Shown: positions 38,843 to 48,370 of the stretch, piece after piece
How positions within the stretch are numbered: position 1 is the first letter of the stretch
How the letters are laid out: every line of letters begins with the position of its first letter
Origin: Sedimentibacter saalensis
GTDB lineage: Bacteria; Bacillota; Clostridia; Tissierellales; Sedimentibacteraceae
NCBI RefSeq assembly: GCF_007830175.1
Contig: NZ_VLKH01000005.1
Location: forward strand, 169,653-233,652
Direction of reading: 5' to 3'
Length of the DNA stretch: 64,000 nucleotides
Notes under the pieces: generated by a model
Seen by the model: only the letters and a program-made list of their open reading frames with translations
Databases searched by the model: none
Told to the model about the DNA's origin: nothing
Program-made: the position numbers and the translations under genes

Positions 38843-38853
38843 GGAGTGTTTTA

Positions 38854-40110
38854 ATGAGCAAAGTCAATGAAAAACAAATCAAGTGCTCGTTTTGCGGGAA
38901 GTCGCAGGAGCAGGTCAGAAGGCTCATAGCAGGTCCAGATGTTTATATTTGTGATGAATGCATTGAACTGTGCCACAACATAGTTGATGAAGACGTGGAT
39001 TTATTCGAAGAATATGACTTCACCGAACTTCCTAAACCAAAGGAAATTAAAGATAAACTTGACGAATATGTTATTCAGCAGGACCAGGCAAAAAAAGCAT
39101 TGGCAGTGGCTGTTTACAATCATTACAAAAGAATAAACTTTAAAGGTAAAGATGAAGGAATCGACATTCAGAAAAGCAACATCCTTTTACTGGGACCAAC
39201 CGGAAGCGGAAAGACATATCTGGCTCAAACTCTTGCAAGACTTTTGAATGTGCCGTTTGCCATTGCAGATGCCACTTCATTGACGGAAGCAGGGTATGTT
39301 GGGGAAGATGTAGAAAACATATTGCTTAAACTTCTGCAGGCTTCAGATTTCGATGTGGAGAGAGCAGAAAAAGGCATAATTTATATTGATGAAATTGATA
39401 AAATTTCAAGGCGATCTGAAAACCCTTCAATAACAAGAGACGTAAGCGGAGAAGGCGTACAGCAGGCTTTGCTTAAAATTCTTGAGGGAACTGTTGCAAA
39501 TGTGCCTCCTCAGGGAGGAAGAAAGCATCCGCACCAGGAATTTATTCAGATCGACACAACAAACATATTGTTTATACTGGGCGGAGCTTTTGACGGAATT
39601 GAAAAAATCGTCCAGAAGAGAGTTGGCAAGAAGAGTATTGGTTTTGGTGCAGATATTTCAGGAAACACTGTTGATACAGATAAGCTTTTAAAGCAGGTAC
39701 AGTCACAGGACTTGTTGAAGTTCGGTCTCATACCGGAATTTATTGGAAGGCTGCCGGTTGTTGTTGCCTTGGATAAATTGGATAAAAAAGCTTTGGTTTC
39801 AATTTTGACAGAACCAAAAAACGCCCTTGTGAAACAATACAAGGAATTGTTCAAGATGGACAATGTTGAATTGGAAATTGAAAAAGAAGCATTAGAGGAA
39901 ATTGCCAGCAAAGCTTTGGAAATTAATACAGGTGCAAGAGGTCTTCGTGGTATACTTGAAAGTACAATGACTGATGTCATGTATGAAATACCGTCAAGAA
40001 ATGATATTAAGAAATGTGTCATCACAAAAGACACTATCATAAATAAAAGCGAGCCTAAATTAGTTTTAACCAAAAAGCCTCTGTCTGATAATAAAGAAAA
40101 TGCTTCATAA
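38854..40110 (+). CDS. clpX: ATP-dependent Clp protease ATP-binding subunit ClpX
   Basis: ClpX unfolds substrates and feeds them to ClpP. The 418-residue product begins with a zinc-binding domain (CSFCGK and CDEC). It has Walker [12 protein letters not shown] near residue 113, Walker [11 protein letters not shown], and the arginine-finger and sensor region RGLRGILE near the C-terminus. Its stop codon overlaps a terminator hairpin, which separates it from lon. Confidence 0.97.
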   Translation: MSKVNEKQIKCSFCGKSQEQVRRLIAGPDVYICDECIELCHNIVDEDVDLFEEYDFTELPKPKEIKDKLDEYVIQQDQAKKALAVAVYNHYKRINFKGKDEGIDIQKSNILLLGPTGSGKTYLAQTLARLLNVPFAIADATSLTEAGYVGEDVENILLKLLQASDFDVERAEKGIIYIDEIDKISRRSENPSITRDVSGEGVQQALLKILEGTVANVPPQGGRKHPHQEFIQIDTTNILFILGGAFDGIEKIVQKRVGKKSIGFGADISGNTVDTDKLLKQVQSQDLLKFGLIPEFIGRLPVVVALDKLDKKALVSILTEPKNALVKQYKELFKMDNVELEIEKEALEEIASKALEINTGARGLRGILESTMTDVMYEIPSRNDIKKCVITKDTIINKSEPKLVLTKKPLSDNKENAS

Positions 40111-40137
40111 AACTGCCTGCCTTCGCAGGCAGTTTTT
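40109..40137 (+). terminator. Rho-independent terminator of clpX
   Basis: AAAACTGCCTGC (40109-40120) pairs perfectly with GCAGGCAGTTTT around CTTC, followed by T's. The lon start codon is 15 bases downstream of the hairpin, so lon must depend on read-through or on a promoter inside clpX. Confidence 0.9.
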
Positions 40138-40152
40138 AATAAGGAGAAAAAT

Positions 40153-42480
40153 ATGATTGATAATTACAGTACAGAAAACAGAAACCTGCCTCTGATACCC
40201 ATCAGGGGAATTGGTATTTTTCCGGACACAGTGATTCATTTTGACATAGGAAGGGAAAAGTCAATCAATGCATTGGAAGAAGCCATGCTCGAAGATTCTG
40301 ACATTTTTCTTACAGTTCAAAAAGAAGCTGACATAGATTCCCCTAAGGAAGATGATTTTTACGAAGTCGGAGTTATCTGTAAAATAAAACAAATGATAAA
40401 AATGCCCGGTGACAACATAAGAGTGCTGGTGGAAGGAATACGAAGAGCTAAAATTGTTTCCATAATACAGGAGGAACCTTATTTTGAAGTTGTGCTAGAT
40501 GAATATATCTACAACTTTGAACTTCCTCTTGACGACAGAATGGAAGCCATGGTAAGGCTTACCATGGACAATTTTGAAGAATATTCATCAGTGTATCCGA
40601 AAATTTCACCGGATGCAGCAATAACACTCAAGGAAATAAACAATCCTGACAAGCTTGCAGATGTGGTTTCATCATATATTTATTTGAAGACTGAACAAAA
40701 GCAAAGCCTTCTGGAAATATTTGACCCTTACAAAAGACTTGAAAAAATAAATTCAATTCTTGCAAAGGAAATAAAAGTTCTTCAGATAGAAAGCGAAATA
40801 AGCGAAGTTGTAAAAAAACAAGTAAGCGAATTTCAAAGGGATTATTATTTAAAAGAACAGTTAAGGGCAATTCAAAAAGAACTTGGTGAAGATGAATCTG
40901 CTGAGTTTGAAGTTGATGAATACCTAAAGAAAATAGAAGAAGCACATATGCCTAAGGAAGTTAAGGAAAAAGCTGAAAAAGAAGTCAGCAAGCTCTTGAA
41001 AATTTCTTCTTCATCTCCTGACGCCGGAGTTATCAGGACATATGTGGACTGGCTCATAGACCTGCCATGGGACAAGAAAACCAAGGACAACACGGATTTA
41101 AAAAAAGCAAGGGCAATTCTTTCTGAAGACCATTACGGACTTGAAGAAGTGAAAGAAAGAATTCTTGAATACCTTGCTGTCAAACTTATTAACAAAAACA
41201 TGAAGGGCCCCATACTATGCTTTGTGGGACCTCCGGGAGTTGGTAAAACTTCCATTGCAAAATCTATTGCAAGGGCTATGAACAGAAAATATGTGAGAAT
41301 ATCTCTTGGTGGTGTAAGGGATGAAGCTGAAATAAGAGGTCACAGAAGGACATATATTGGTGCAATTCCGGGAAGAATAATTTCATCCATAGCAAAAGCC
41401 AAAGTGAACAACCCTGTATTTTTGCTGGATGAAATTGACAAGCTTTCAAGTGACTTTAAAGGAGATCCTGCTTCGGCGCTTCTTGAAGCACTGGATCCTG
41501 AACAGCACGGCACATTCACGGATCATTATATTGAAGCACCATTCAGTCTGGAAAATGTCATGTTCATAACAACGGCAAACTCCACTTCTACAATTCCCGA
41601 GCCTCTTTTGGACAGAATGGAAGTAATTGAAATATCCGGTTATACTGATATTGAAAAAAGAAATATTGCTTTGAAATATCTTGTTAAAAAGCAGGTTTCA
41701 GAACACGGGCTCAAGGAAAAACAAGTGAAAATTTCTGAAAATGCAATAAATGAAATTATTGAAAGATACACAAGGGAATCCGGAGTTAGAAATCTGGAAA
41801 GAAATATAGGAAAACTTGTGAGAAAATCTGCAGTACAAATTGCAGAGAAAAAGAAAAAGACAGTTGCTATTAACAATTTGAACCTTAAAAATTATCTTGG
41901 AATACCAAAGTATGACTATGATCTGGCATATGAGGAAGACCAGGTGGGTGTTGTAACAGGGCTTGCATGGACTCAGTCCGGCGGAGAGACTTTGTTTATT
42001 GAAGTCAACACCATGAAGGGAGACGGAAAACTTCAGCTTACAGGTCAACTGGGCGATGTAATGAAGGAATCTGCCATGGCTGCGCTGAGCTATATCAAGG
42101 CGAATGCAGAAAAATTCAACATAGATTATACAATGTTCAAAGAAACTGACATACATGTCCATGTTCCTGAAGGAGCCATTCCAAAGGACGGTCCTTCAGC
42201 AGGAATAACCATGGCGACTGCTATAATTTCGGCTCTTACAAAGAAGCCTGTAAGAAAAGATGTGGCCATGACAGGAGAAATTACAATAACAGGAAGAGTT
42301 CTCCCAATTGGAGGACTCAAGGATAAGCTTCTGGCTGCAAAAAGGGCAGGTATAAAGAAAATTGTTCTATGCTCTAAAAACAAGGCTGATGTTTCAAAAA
42401 TTGACAATAAAATTCTGCGCTCAATGGAAATTGTGTACGCGGACAGAATTGAAGATGTTGTTAAGGAAGCACTTAGATAA
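40153..42480 (+). CDS. lon: ATP-dependent protease Lon
   Basis: Lon is a homo-oligomeric AAA+ serine protease for damaged and regulatory proteins. The 775-residue product has the N-terminal substrate-binding domain ([19 protein letters not shown]), Walker [14 protein letters not shown] near residue 360, and the Lon-specific [15 protein letters not shown]. The catalytic Ser lies in [13 protein letters not shown] and the catalytic Lys in [20 protein letters not shown]. These features fit the LonA type. ysxC follows after a palindromic element. Confidence 0.97.
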   Translation: MIDNYSTENRNLPLIPIRGIGIFPDTVIHFDIGREKSINALEEAMLEDSDIFLTVQKEADIDSPKEDDFYEVGVICKIKQMIKMPGDNIRVLVEGIRRAKIVSIIQEEPYFEVVLDEYIYNFELPLDDRMEAMVRLTMDNFEEYSSVYPKISPDAAITLKEINNPDKLADVVSSYIYLKTEQKQSLLEIFDPYKRLEKINSILAKEIKVLQIESEISEVVKKQVSEFQRDYYLKEQLRAIQKELGEDESAEFEVDEYLKKIEEAHMPKEVKEKAEKEVSKLLKISSSSPDAGVIRTYVDWLIDLPWDKKTKDNTDLKKARAILSEDHYGLEEVKERILEYLAVKLINKNMKGPILCFVGPPGVGKTSIAKSIARAMNRKYVRISLGGVRDEAEIRGHRRTYIGAIPGRIISSIAKAKVNNPVFLLDEIDKLSSDFKGDPASALLEALDPEQHGTFTDHYIEAPFSLENVMFITTANSTSTIPEPLLDRMEVIEISGYTDIEKRNIALKYLVKKQVSEHGLKEKQVKISENAINEIIERYTRESGVRNLERNIGKLVRKSAVQIAEKKKKTVAINNLNLKNYLGIPKYDYDLAYEEDQVGVVTGLAWTQSGGETLFIEVNTMKGDGKLQLTGQLGDVMKESAMAALSYIKANAEKFNIDYTMFKETDIHVHVPEGAIPKDGPSAGITMATAIISALTKKPVRKDVAMTGEITITGRVLPIGGLKDKLLAAKRAGIKKIVLCSKNKADVSKIDNKILRSMEIVYADRIEDVVKEALR

Positions 42481-42583
42481 AATGAATAGTGAAGAATGAA
42501 GAGTGAAGAATGAATTGAAGGATTTGTGCCTGGCACAAATCCAACATATAATTCTTAATTCTTAACTCTTAATTCTTAATTTC
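42481..42583. repeat. Palindromic AT-rich element, copy 4
   Basis: The same arm units as the other copies flank a central hairpin, GGATTTGTGC (42520-42529) and GCACAAATCC (42533-42542). It begins at the base after the lon stop codon and fills most of the lon-ysxC gap, much as copies 1 and 3 follow gpsA and the DAK2 gene closely. Confidence 0.8.
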
Positions 42584-42601
42584 ATTAGGAAAGAGGAAAA
42601 T

Positions 42602-43198
42602 ATGATAATCAGAAAAGCTGAAATAATAATGACAGCTGTAAAGAAGGAACAATATCCGGCAACGGTTGTACCGGAAATTGCATTTGCAGGAAAATCAAAT
42701 GTCGGAAAATCATCAATGATAAATGCGCTTTTAAACAGGAGAAGTCTGGCCAGGACCAGTTCTCAGCCTGGAAAAACTCAAACAATCAATTTTTACAACA
42801 TAAACGACATGCTAAACTTCGTGGATTTGCCTGGCTACGGATATGCAAAGGTATCAAAGACAGAAAAAAGCAAGTGGGGCGCAATGATTGACACATATCT
42901 GCACAACAGAAACCAATTGAGAGAAGTTTTTCTTTTAGTTGACATCAGACATGAACCGAGCCAAAACGATATTCAGATGTACAACTGGATAAAAGAATGC
43001 GGCTACACTGGATATGTTATTGCATCTAAAGCAGATAAACTTTCAAGATCTCAGCAGATAAAAAGTATAGCAGTAATTAAAAAAACACTGGAAATTAAAG
43101 AAAATGGATTAGTATATCCTTTCTCAGCCACTTCAAAGGCAGGGGTTGAAGAAATATGGAACTTGTTTGAAAATGTGCTTGGAATAAAAGAAGAATAA
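42602..43198 (+). CDS. ysxC: Ribosome biogenesis GTP-binding protein YsxC (EngB)
   Basis: YsxC is an essential GTPase for 50S subunit assembly. The 198-residue product has PEIAFAGKSNVGKSSMINALL (G1, in parts), RTSSQPGKTQTINFY (G2), DLPGYGYAKVSK (G3) and SKADKLSRSQ (G4). Its place after clpX-lon matches Bacillus. An upstream in-frame start is not needed; ATG 42602 has GAGG upstream. Confidence 0.96.
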   Translation: MIIRKAEIIMTAVKKEQYPATVVPEIAFAGKSNVGKSSMINALLNRRSLARTSSQPGKTQTINFYNINDMLNFVDLPGYGYAKVSKTEKSKWGAMIDTYLHNRNQLREVFLLVDIRHEPSQNDIQMYNWIKECGYTGYVIASKADKLSRSQQIKSIAVIKKTLEIKENGLVYPFSATSKAGVEEIWNLFENVLGIKEE

Positions 43199-43277
43199 AA
43201 AAATCATCTTCCGCAATAATCGCTCTGGGTGATTAAGCAGCCAAAAACAGGGTATATTATTATCAACGGGAGGAGTA

Positions 43278-43667
43278 ATGATGGATTATATACTTGAAAA
43301 AAAAGTCCATAGCGATTTAAGCGGTGTTAAGAATATAGTTGAAGACATCTTGCTTAATATAAGGGACGTAATAAATGAAAACATATTTTTTAACACGAAG
43401 ATAATTCTTTATGAGCTGCTCATTAACGGCGTCATGCACGGTAACAGTCAGGATGTGAGCAAACTTGTGAGCGTTAGAGTTTTAATAAACAACAGATGTA
43501 TTATCATTGAGGTTGCTGACGAAGGAAAAGGTGTTAACTATATTCATAAAGAACTGGGAGAATACGACTTTTCAGAATCAGGAAGAGGGCTTATGCTTGT
43601 AGAAGGACTTTCTGATAAATTTTCCGTTGAAGGAAACAGAGTTACTTGCATACAATATATAAAATAA
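43278..43667 (+). CDS. Anti-sigma-type histidine-kinase-like ATPase (HATPase_c_2)
   Basis: The 129-residue product has the N-box ELLINGVMHGN, the G1 box EVADEGKGV and the G2 box SGRGLMLV. These are the ATP-binding motifs of the RsbW/SpoIIAB group of small anti-sigma ATPases. In that group the protein phosphorylates an anti-anti-sigma factor and binds a sigma factor. No STAS-domain or sigma-factor gene lies nearby, so the partners must be elsewhere or the function differs. Two ATGs (43278, 43281) follow GGGAGGAG; either may be used. Confidence 0.85.
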   Translation: MMDYILEKKVHSDLSGVKNIVEDILLNIRDVINENIFFNTKIILYELLINGVMHGNSQDVSKLVSVRVLINNRCIIIEVADEGKGVNYIHKELGEYDFSESGRGLMLVEGLSDKFSVEGNRVTCIQYIK

Positions 43668-43742
43668 GCGTTTTAAATCTAGTTAACATTTGATATAATA
43701 GACACGAAGGTGTTTATTTTTTTGCATCTGCAGGAGATAATT

Positions 43743-46079
43743 ATGGATAACATTAAACTTTCGGTCAGGGAGCTGGTTGAATTTGTATATAAAAGCGGCG
43801 ACATAAATGTTAAAAACCTGAGTCCCGACAGAGCATTAGAAGGCATGAAGGCACACAAGCTGCTGCAGTCAAACATGGGTGAAAACTATAGTAAAGAATA
43901 TTACCTCAAAAATGAATTTACTCTTGGAGATATTTTGTTCATTGTTGAAGGCAGAGCAGATGGGGTAATAACAGAAGAAAGTCAGACAACAATTGATGAA
44001 ATAAAGTCCACATACACGGATCTTGAACATATAGATGAGAATTACAATGCTGCTCACTCTGCCCAGGCCAAATGCTATGCCTACATGTACAGCATTGAAA
44101 CCGGTAAGGAAGAGTTGACAGTCCAGCTTAGATACTTTAATCTTGACAGCGGTAAAACCAAAGTATTTGCTAAAAAATACAGCGCATTGGAACTTAAGTG
44201 TTTTTTCTATGAACTTCTTGAAATGTATTTAGATTGGGCACAGACAATCATAAGGCTCAAAAAAGAAAGAGAACAGTCAATTGAAGAACTTGATTTTCCT
44301 TTTTCCGGCTACAGGCAGGGACAAAGGAATTTTTCTGTTGCTGTGTTCAGGACAATAAAAGAAGGAAAAAAACTGTTCGTACAGGCTCCCACAGGCGTGG
44401 GCAAGACTGTGTCATGCCTTTTTCCTGCAATAAAGTCCATGAACACAAAACAAAATTCCAAAATATTTTATCTTACAGCAAAGTCCTCAACAAAATCAAT
44501 TGCATTCAACACCATCAAAATGATGGTAAACAAAGGGCTGAAGCTTAGAACAACAATAATAACAGCTAAGGAAAAAGTATGCTTCATGGAAGAAACAAAA
44601 TGTGATCCTGAATTTTGCCCATATGCTAAAGGATATTTCGACAGGCTGAATGTGCCTCTTAAAAAAGCACTTAAGGAAGAATGCCTTTATTCAAGGGAAT
44701 ACATTGAACAAACAGCCAGGGAACACCAGCTTTGCCCTTTTGAGCTAAGCCTTGATTTAAGTTACATGTCAGATGCAGTTATATGTGACTACAATTATTA
44801 TTTTGATCCAAGGGTTGCTCTTCAAAGAGATGATGTCTTTAAAAATTCTAACGACATACTTCTCATAGATGAAGCCCACAACTTAGAAGACAGAACTCGC
44901 AGCATGTATTCTCCATGTCTTGTAAAGGAAGAATTTTATGAGACATGCAAAATAATGAAAGAAATAGATAAAAAAATAGCCAAGCTGCTTACAAACATAA
45001 ACAAGAAATTCATAGAAATTAAAAAATCATTAAACGAAGAAACTTCTGAACTTGAAGACGAGCCGTCAGAACTCATCAATGGACTTAGAAAATTCACAGC
45101 GGAAGCTGAAAAATATATAAATGACAGAAACAATGAAAACATTCCGGAAGAGTTAGTAGACTTATATTTCAAAAGCAATTTTTTTATTAAAATATCTGAA
45201 ATTGCAGACAGCAATTTTTGTTACTATGCTGATTTTAACAAGAAGGAAACAATCATCAAATTATTTCTCATAAATCCGTCAGACATCTTGAAGGAAATTG
45301 AAAAAAATGCCTGGTCTTGTATTTTCTTTTCAGCCACACTCACACCTCTTAAATATTTCAGGTACATGCTAGGGGGAGAAGAAGATGATTACATATTAAA
45401 AATCAAATCACCTTTCAGGGAAGAAAATTTGAAATTGTTAATAACAAGCGGCATTTCCATGAAGTATGCTGTTAGAGATGCTAATATTAAACAGTCATGC
45501 TCATTTATAAACGCAGCAATAAACGGTAAAAAAGGAAACTACATGGTGTTTTTTCCTTCATACAGCTTCATGGAAAAAGTGGTTGAAACATATGAGGATA
45601 TGTTTGGAATTGAAAACATCATTGTACAAACTCAGGGAATAAATGAGGATGAACAATCAGAAATAGTTGAAAAATTCAAAACAAGGACAGATGTGGTTCT
45701 TTTCACTGTTGTGGGTGGAGTTTTTTCAGAAGGAATTGATTTGCCCCTTGAAAAATTAATCGGCGCGGTTATAATAGGTACAGGAATACCGCAAATTTCC
45801 TTTGAAAGAAATTTAATCAAATCATTTTTTGATGAAAAATTCCATTCAGGATATGATTTTGCATACAAATATCCCGGATTTAACAAAATACTTCAATCAG
45901 CAGGCCGCGTAATTAGGACAGAAAATGACAAAGGTGTTGTCATGCTTATAGATTCAAGACTTTGTCAATCAACATATTTAAAGTTATTTCCTGACCACTG
46001 GAGGCATTATAAAAAGACAATGAGCTTTGACCATGCACAGGAAGATATAAATTTATTCTGGAAGGAAGAAAACATATGA
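43743..46079 (+). CDS. Nuclease-helicase fusion: PD-(D/E)XK domain plus DEAD_2/Rad3-type helicase
   Basis: The roughly 778-residue product has an N-terminal part (about 1-150) with VEGRADGVI near residue 67 and DEIKST near 85. This spacing fits the D...(D/E)xK core of Cas4/RecB-type nucleases. A superfamily 2 helicase follows with APTGVGKTVS near residue 215, a cysteine group (CFMEETKCDPEFCPY, then CLYS and CPFE) near 279-335 that fits the iron-sulfur region of XPD/DinG helicases, DEAHNLED near 377, and a C-terminal core with SAGRVIRTENDKG. A DNA-repair role is likely. ATG 43743 follows GGAG. It overlaps the next gene by 4 bases. Confidence 0.85.
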   Translation: MDNIKLSVRELVEFVYKSGDINVKNLSPDRALEGMKAHKLLQSNMGENYSKEYYLKNEFTLGDILFIVEGRADGVITEESQTTIDEIKSTYTDLEHIDENYNAAHSAQAKCYAYMYSIETGKEELTVQLRYFNLDSGKTKVFAKKYSALELKCFFYELLEMYLDWAQTIIRLKKEREQSIEELDFPFSGYRQGQRNFSVAVFRTIKEGKKLFVQAPTGVGKTVSCLFPAIKSMNTKQNSKIFYLTAKSSTKSIAFNTIKMMVNKGLKLRTTIITAKEKVCFMEETKCDPEFCPYAKGYFDRLNVPLKKALKEECLYSREYIEQTAREHQLCPFELSLDLSYMSDAVICDYNYYFDPRVALQRDDVFKNSNDILLIDEAHNLEDRTRSMYSPCLVKEEFYETCKIMKEIDKKIAKLLTNINKKFIEIKKSLNEETSELEDEPSELINGLRKFTAEAEKYINDRNNENIPEELVDLYFKSNFFIKISEIADSNFCYYADFNKKETIIKLFLINPSDILKEIEKNAWSCIFFSATLTPLKYFRYMLGGEEDDYILKIKSPFREENLKLLITSGISMKYAVRDANIKQSCSFINAAINGKKGNYMVFFPSYSFMEKVVETYEDMFGIENIIVQTQGINEDEQSEIVEKFKTRTDVVLFTVVGGVFSEGIDLPLEKLIGAVIIGTGIPQISFERNLIKSFFDEKFHSGYDFAYKYPGFNKILQSAGRVIRTENDKGVVMLIDSRLCQSTYLKLFPDHWRHYKKTMSFDHAQEDINLFWKEENI

Positions 46080-46879
46080 TAAACATCGTATCACATAAAA
46101 ATGTTGCAAACAACAAATTGGTTTCAAAGGAAGAAATGGAAGAGCTTTTAAAAAAAGACAGCGCAAAAATTTACGAAGTTATAAGAGTCGTGGAAGGACG
46201 CCCTGTATTTTTGAGAGAACATTTCGACCGCATGAATGAAAGCATACGCTTAAGCGGATTAAAAGGCGTCTTGGACTATGAATATTACATGCGCTCTGCA
46301 GAAATGCTCATAAGTGCCAACAATCTCTTAAACTGCAATATAAGGGTTTCATATTATTTTACTCATGAGGATGTATTGCTCTTTTATTTTATTGAAAGCC
46401 ACTATCCTTCAAAAAAACAATTTCAGGAAGGTGTGGACACTGTCACTGTAAAGATGCACAGGAAAAATCCAAACGTTAAGGCTTTTGAAAAAAACTTCAA
46501 GGAAGAAGTACAGAAAGTAATTGATGAAACCGGATCATTTGAAGCAATTCTTGTAAATGATGACAACACTGTAAGCGAAGGAAGCAAATCAAACATATTT
46601 TTTGTCAAAAAAAATAAAATAATAACTTCTCCTGATGAGGCTGTTCTTCTTGGAGTAACAAGAAGCAAGGTAATTGAAGTGTGCATGATGAACAACGTGG
46701 AAGTGGAAAAAAGAACTGTTCATTTTGACGAACTTAATAGTTTTGATGCAGCATTTATTACAGGAACTTCAAACGATGTGCTTCCAATAAGGAAAATAGA
46801 TGAAAAGCTGTACAATTCAGCAGGAAATGATGTTGTAAGAAAAGTATCAAGATTGTATCTGGAAGAAATGAAAAAATAG
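46076..46879 (+). CDS. Class IV PLP-dependent aminotransferase (IlvE/PabC/Dat-like)
   Basis: The 267-residue product has YEVIRVVEGRPVFLREHFDRM near the N-terminus in parts, NPNVKAFEKNF with the probable PLP lysine, and VSEGSKSNIFFVK followed by LLGVTRSKVIEV. These are fold-type IV motifs shared by branched-chain aminotransferases, D-amino acid transaminases and aminodeoxychorismate lyase. I cannot separate these from sequence alone. It is short for IlvE (about 300), so a PabC- or Dat-like activity is more likely. The ATGA overlap with the helicase gene suggests coupling, although the functions look unrelated. Confidence 0.88.
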   Translation: MINIVSHKNVANNKLVSKEEMEELLKKDSAKIYEVIRVVEGRPVFLREHFDRMNESIRLSGLKGVLDYEYYMRSAEMLISANNLLNCNIRVSYYFTHEDVLLFYFIESHYPSKKQFQEGVDTVTVKMHRKNPNVKAFEKNFKEEVQKVIDETGSFEAILVNDDNTVSEGSKSNIFFVKKNKIITSPDEAVLLGVTRSKVIEVCMMNNVEVEKRTVHFDELNSFDAAFITGTSNDVLPIRKIDEKLYNSAGNDVVRKVSRLYLEEMKK

Positions 46880-47208
46880 GATTAAGAGTGGTCAATCGCA
46901 GTTTCGTTCACCAAATTATCAGCTCCCTAACGGTCGCATAATTTGGGAACTCATTGCGTTTGACCTACCATCAATTCTTGCTTCCCTACGGTCGCAACAA
47001 TTGGGTTATGTCATAAAACACAAAAATGGCCTCGTGGCCATTGTTGTGAAGCATTAATATGCATAAAAGGGGTATTGGGAATATATTTTGGTTATCGGGG
47101 GGGATAACCAAAATTATTATAGCAAAGAAAGAAATATTATGCAAGCTTTTTTTACAAATTTCTCAATCATATGAAAAATAAATTAAAATAATTCGATAAG
47201 AGGTTAAT
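46880..47208. other. 329-base intergenic region with several inverted repeats
   Basis: No gene is seen. GGTCAATCGCA (46890-46900) pairs with TGCGTTTGACC (46955-46965), enclosing CCAAATTAT/ATAATTTGG. A related smaller hairpin (CAATT.TTGC / GCAA.AATTG) follows at about 46972-47003. Both loops contain the same TCCCTA(A)CGGTCGC sequence. A 13-bp hairpin with one mismatch (ATGGCC/GGCCAT at its tip, loop TCGT) lies at 47019-47048. A perfect 11-bp hairpin, TTTTGGTTATC/GATAACCAAAA with six G's in its loop, lies at 47086-47113. Confidence 0.75.
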
Positions 47209-48357
47209 ATGGAAGTTTATTTAGACAACAGCGCAACAACAAGAGTAAGACAGGAAGTAATGGATGAAGTTACAGATGTAAATATTAATTGTTACGGAAA
47301 TCCTTCATCAATACATAGAATGGGTCTTAAAACAGAAAAAAGAATTGAAGAAGCAAGAAAATATGTTGCAAAAATAATAAATGCAAAGACAGATGAAATA
47401 TTTTTTACCGGAGGCGGTACAGAAAGCAACAATATTGCTTTGCTGGGTCATTTATACGGTATTGAAGGAAAGAATAACGTTGTTACCACCAGTATTGAGC
47501 ATCCGTCAGTCTACAATGTTTTAAAGCATTTTAAGGACAATGTGGAAATAAGATACCTGGAGACAGACAACTTTGGAAGGGTGAATCTTGAGCAGCTTGA
47601 AGATTTAATTGACGAAAACACATTGCTTGTGTCAATAATGCACGTAAACAATGAGCTGGGAATAGTGCAGAATTTAAGTGAAATATGCAAAATTACAAAA
47701 AATAAGAACAAAAATACAAAAATACATGTTGATGCAGTACAATCCTATGGTAAAATAAAAATTGACACGAACAAAATTCCTGCTGACACCATTTCTTTCA
47801 GCAGCCACAAAATACACGGGCCAAAAGGTGTCGGAGGGCTGTTTATAAGATCCGGAGTTAAAATAAACCCGATTATTTTCGGCGGAGGTCAGGAAAAAAA
47901 CATAAGGCCGGGAACTGAAAATACACCTGGAATTGTAGGGTTTGGGAAAGCATGCCAGCTTGTTTATGAAAATTTTGAGGAAGAAACAACAAAACTCAGG
48001 AACCTAAAAAACTTGTATGCAAAAAGGCTCACAGAAGAAATCAAGGACATGAAAATAAACAGCACTCTTTCAGATGACGGGGCTCCTCATATTTTAAACG
48101 TATCATTCAAGAATGTAAGAGGAGAAGTGCTGGTGCATTTTCTGGAAATGAAAGGTGTTTATGTTTCAACAGGTTCTGCCTGCTCTTCAAGAAGCAAGTC
48201 CAACAGGATTCTTGAAGCTATACAACTTGATCAGGATTATGTGGATGGAACCATACGAATAAGCCTTGGACATTTCAACAACGAAGATGAAGTTGAATAT
48301 GTGGTCGAAAGCATTAAACAGTCAGTTGAAGAAATACGAAAAATCATGAAGTTATAG
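47209..48357 (+). CDS. Cysteine desulfurase (NifS/IscS family)
   Basis: This PLP enzyme takes sulfur from cysteine as a protein-bound persulfide. The 382-residue product has YLDNSATTRVRQEV at the start, GGGTESNN, IEHPSV, the PLP-lysine motif SFSSHKIHGPKG near residue 200, and the catalytic cysteine in VSTGSACSSRSK. The next gene, thiI, uses such sulfur to make 4-thiouridine, so this is probably the dedicated donor rather than the Fe-S cluster enzyme. No iscU-like scaffold gene lies nearby. Confidence 0.93.
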   Translation: MEVYLDNSATTRVRQEVMDEVTDVNINCYGNPSSIHRMGLKTEKRIEEARKYVAKIINAKTDEIFFTGGGTESNNIALLGHLYGIEGKNNVVTTSIEHPSVYNVLKHFKDNVEIRYLETDNFGRVNLEQLEDLIDENTLLVSIMHVNNELGIVQNLSEICKITKNKNKNTKIHVDAVQSYGKIKIDTNKIPADTISFSSHKIHGPKGVGGLFIRSGVKINPIIFGGGQEKNIRPGTENTPGIVGFGKACQLVYENFEEETTKLRNLKNLYAKRLTEEIKDMKINSTLSDDGAPHILNVSFKNVRGEVLVHFLEMKGVYVSTGSACSSRSKSNRILEAIQLDQDYVDGTIRISLGHFNNEDEVEYVVESIKQSVEEIRKIMKL

Positions 48358-48370
48358 GAAAGGAAAAAAC

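Noticed and set aside
43743..46079. The Cas4-like domain as a sign of a defence system.
   Set aside because: The neighbours are housekeeping or metabolic genes and no other defence-type gene is present.
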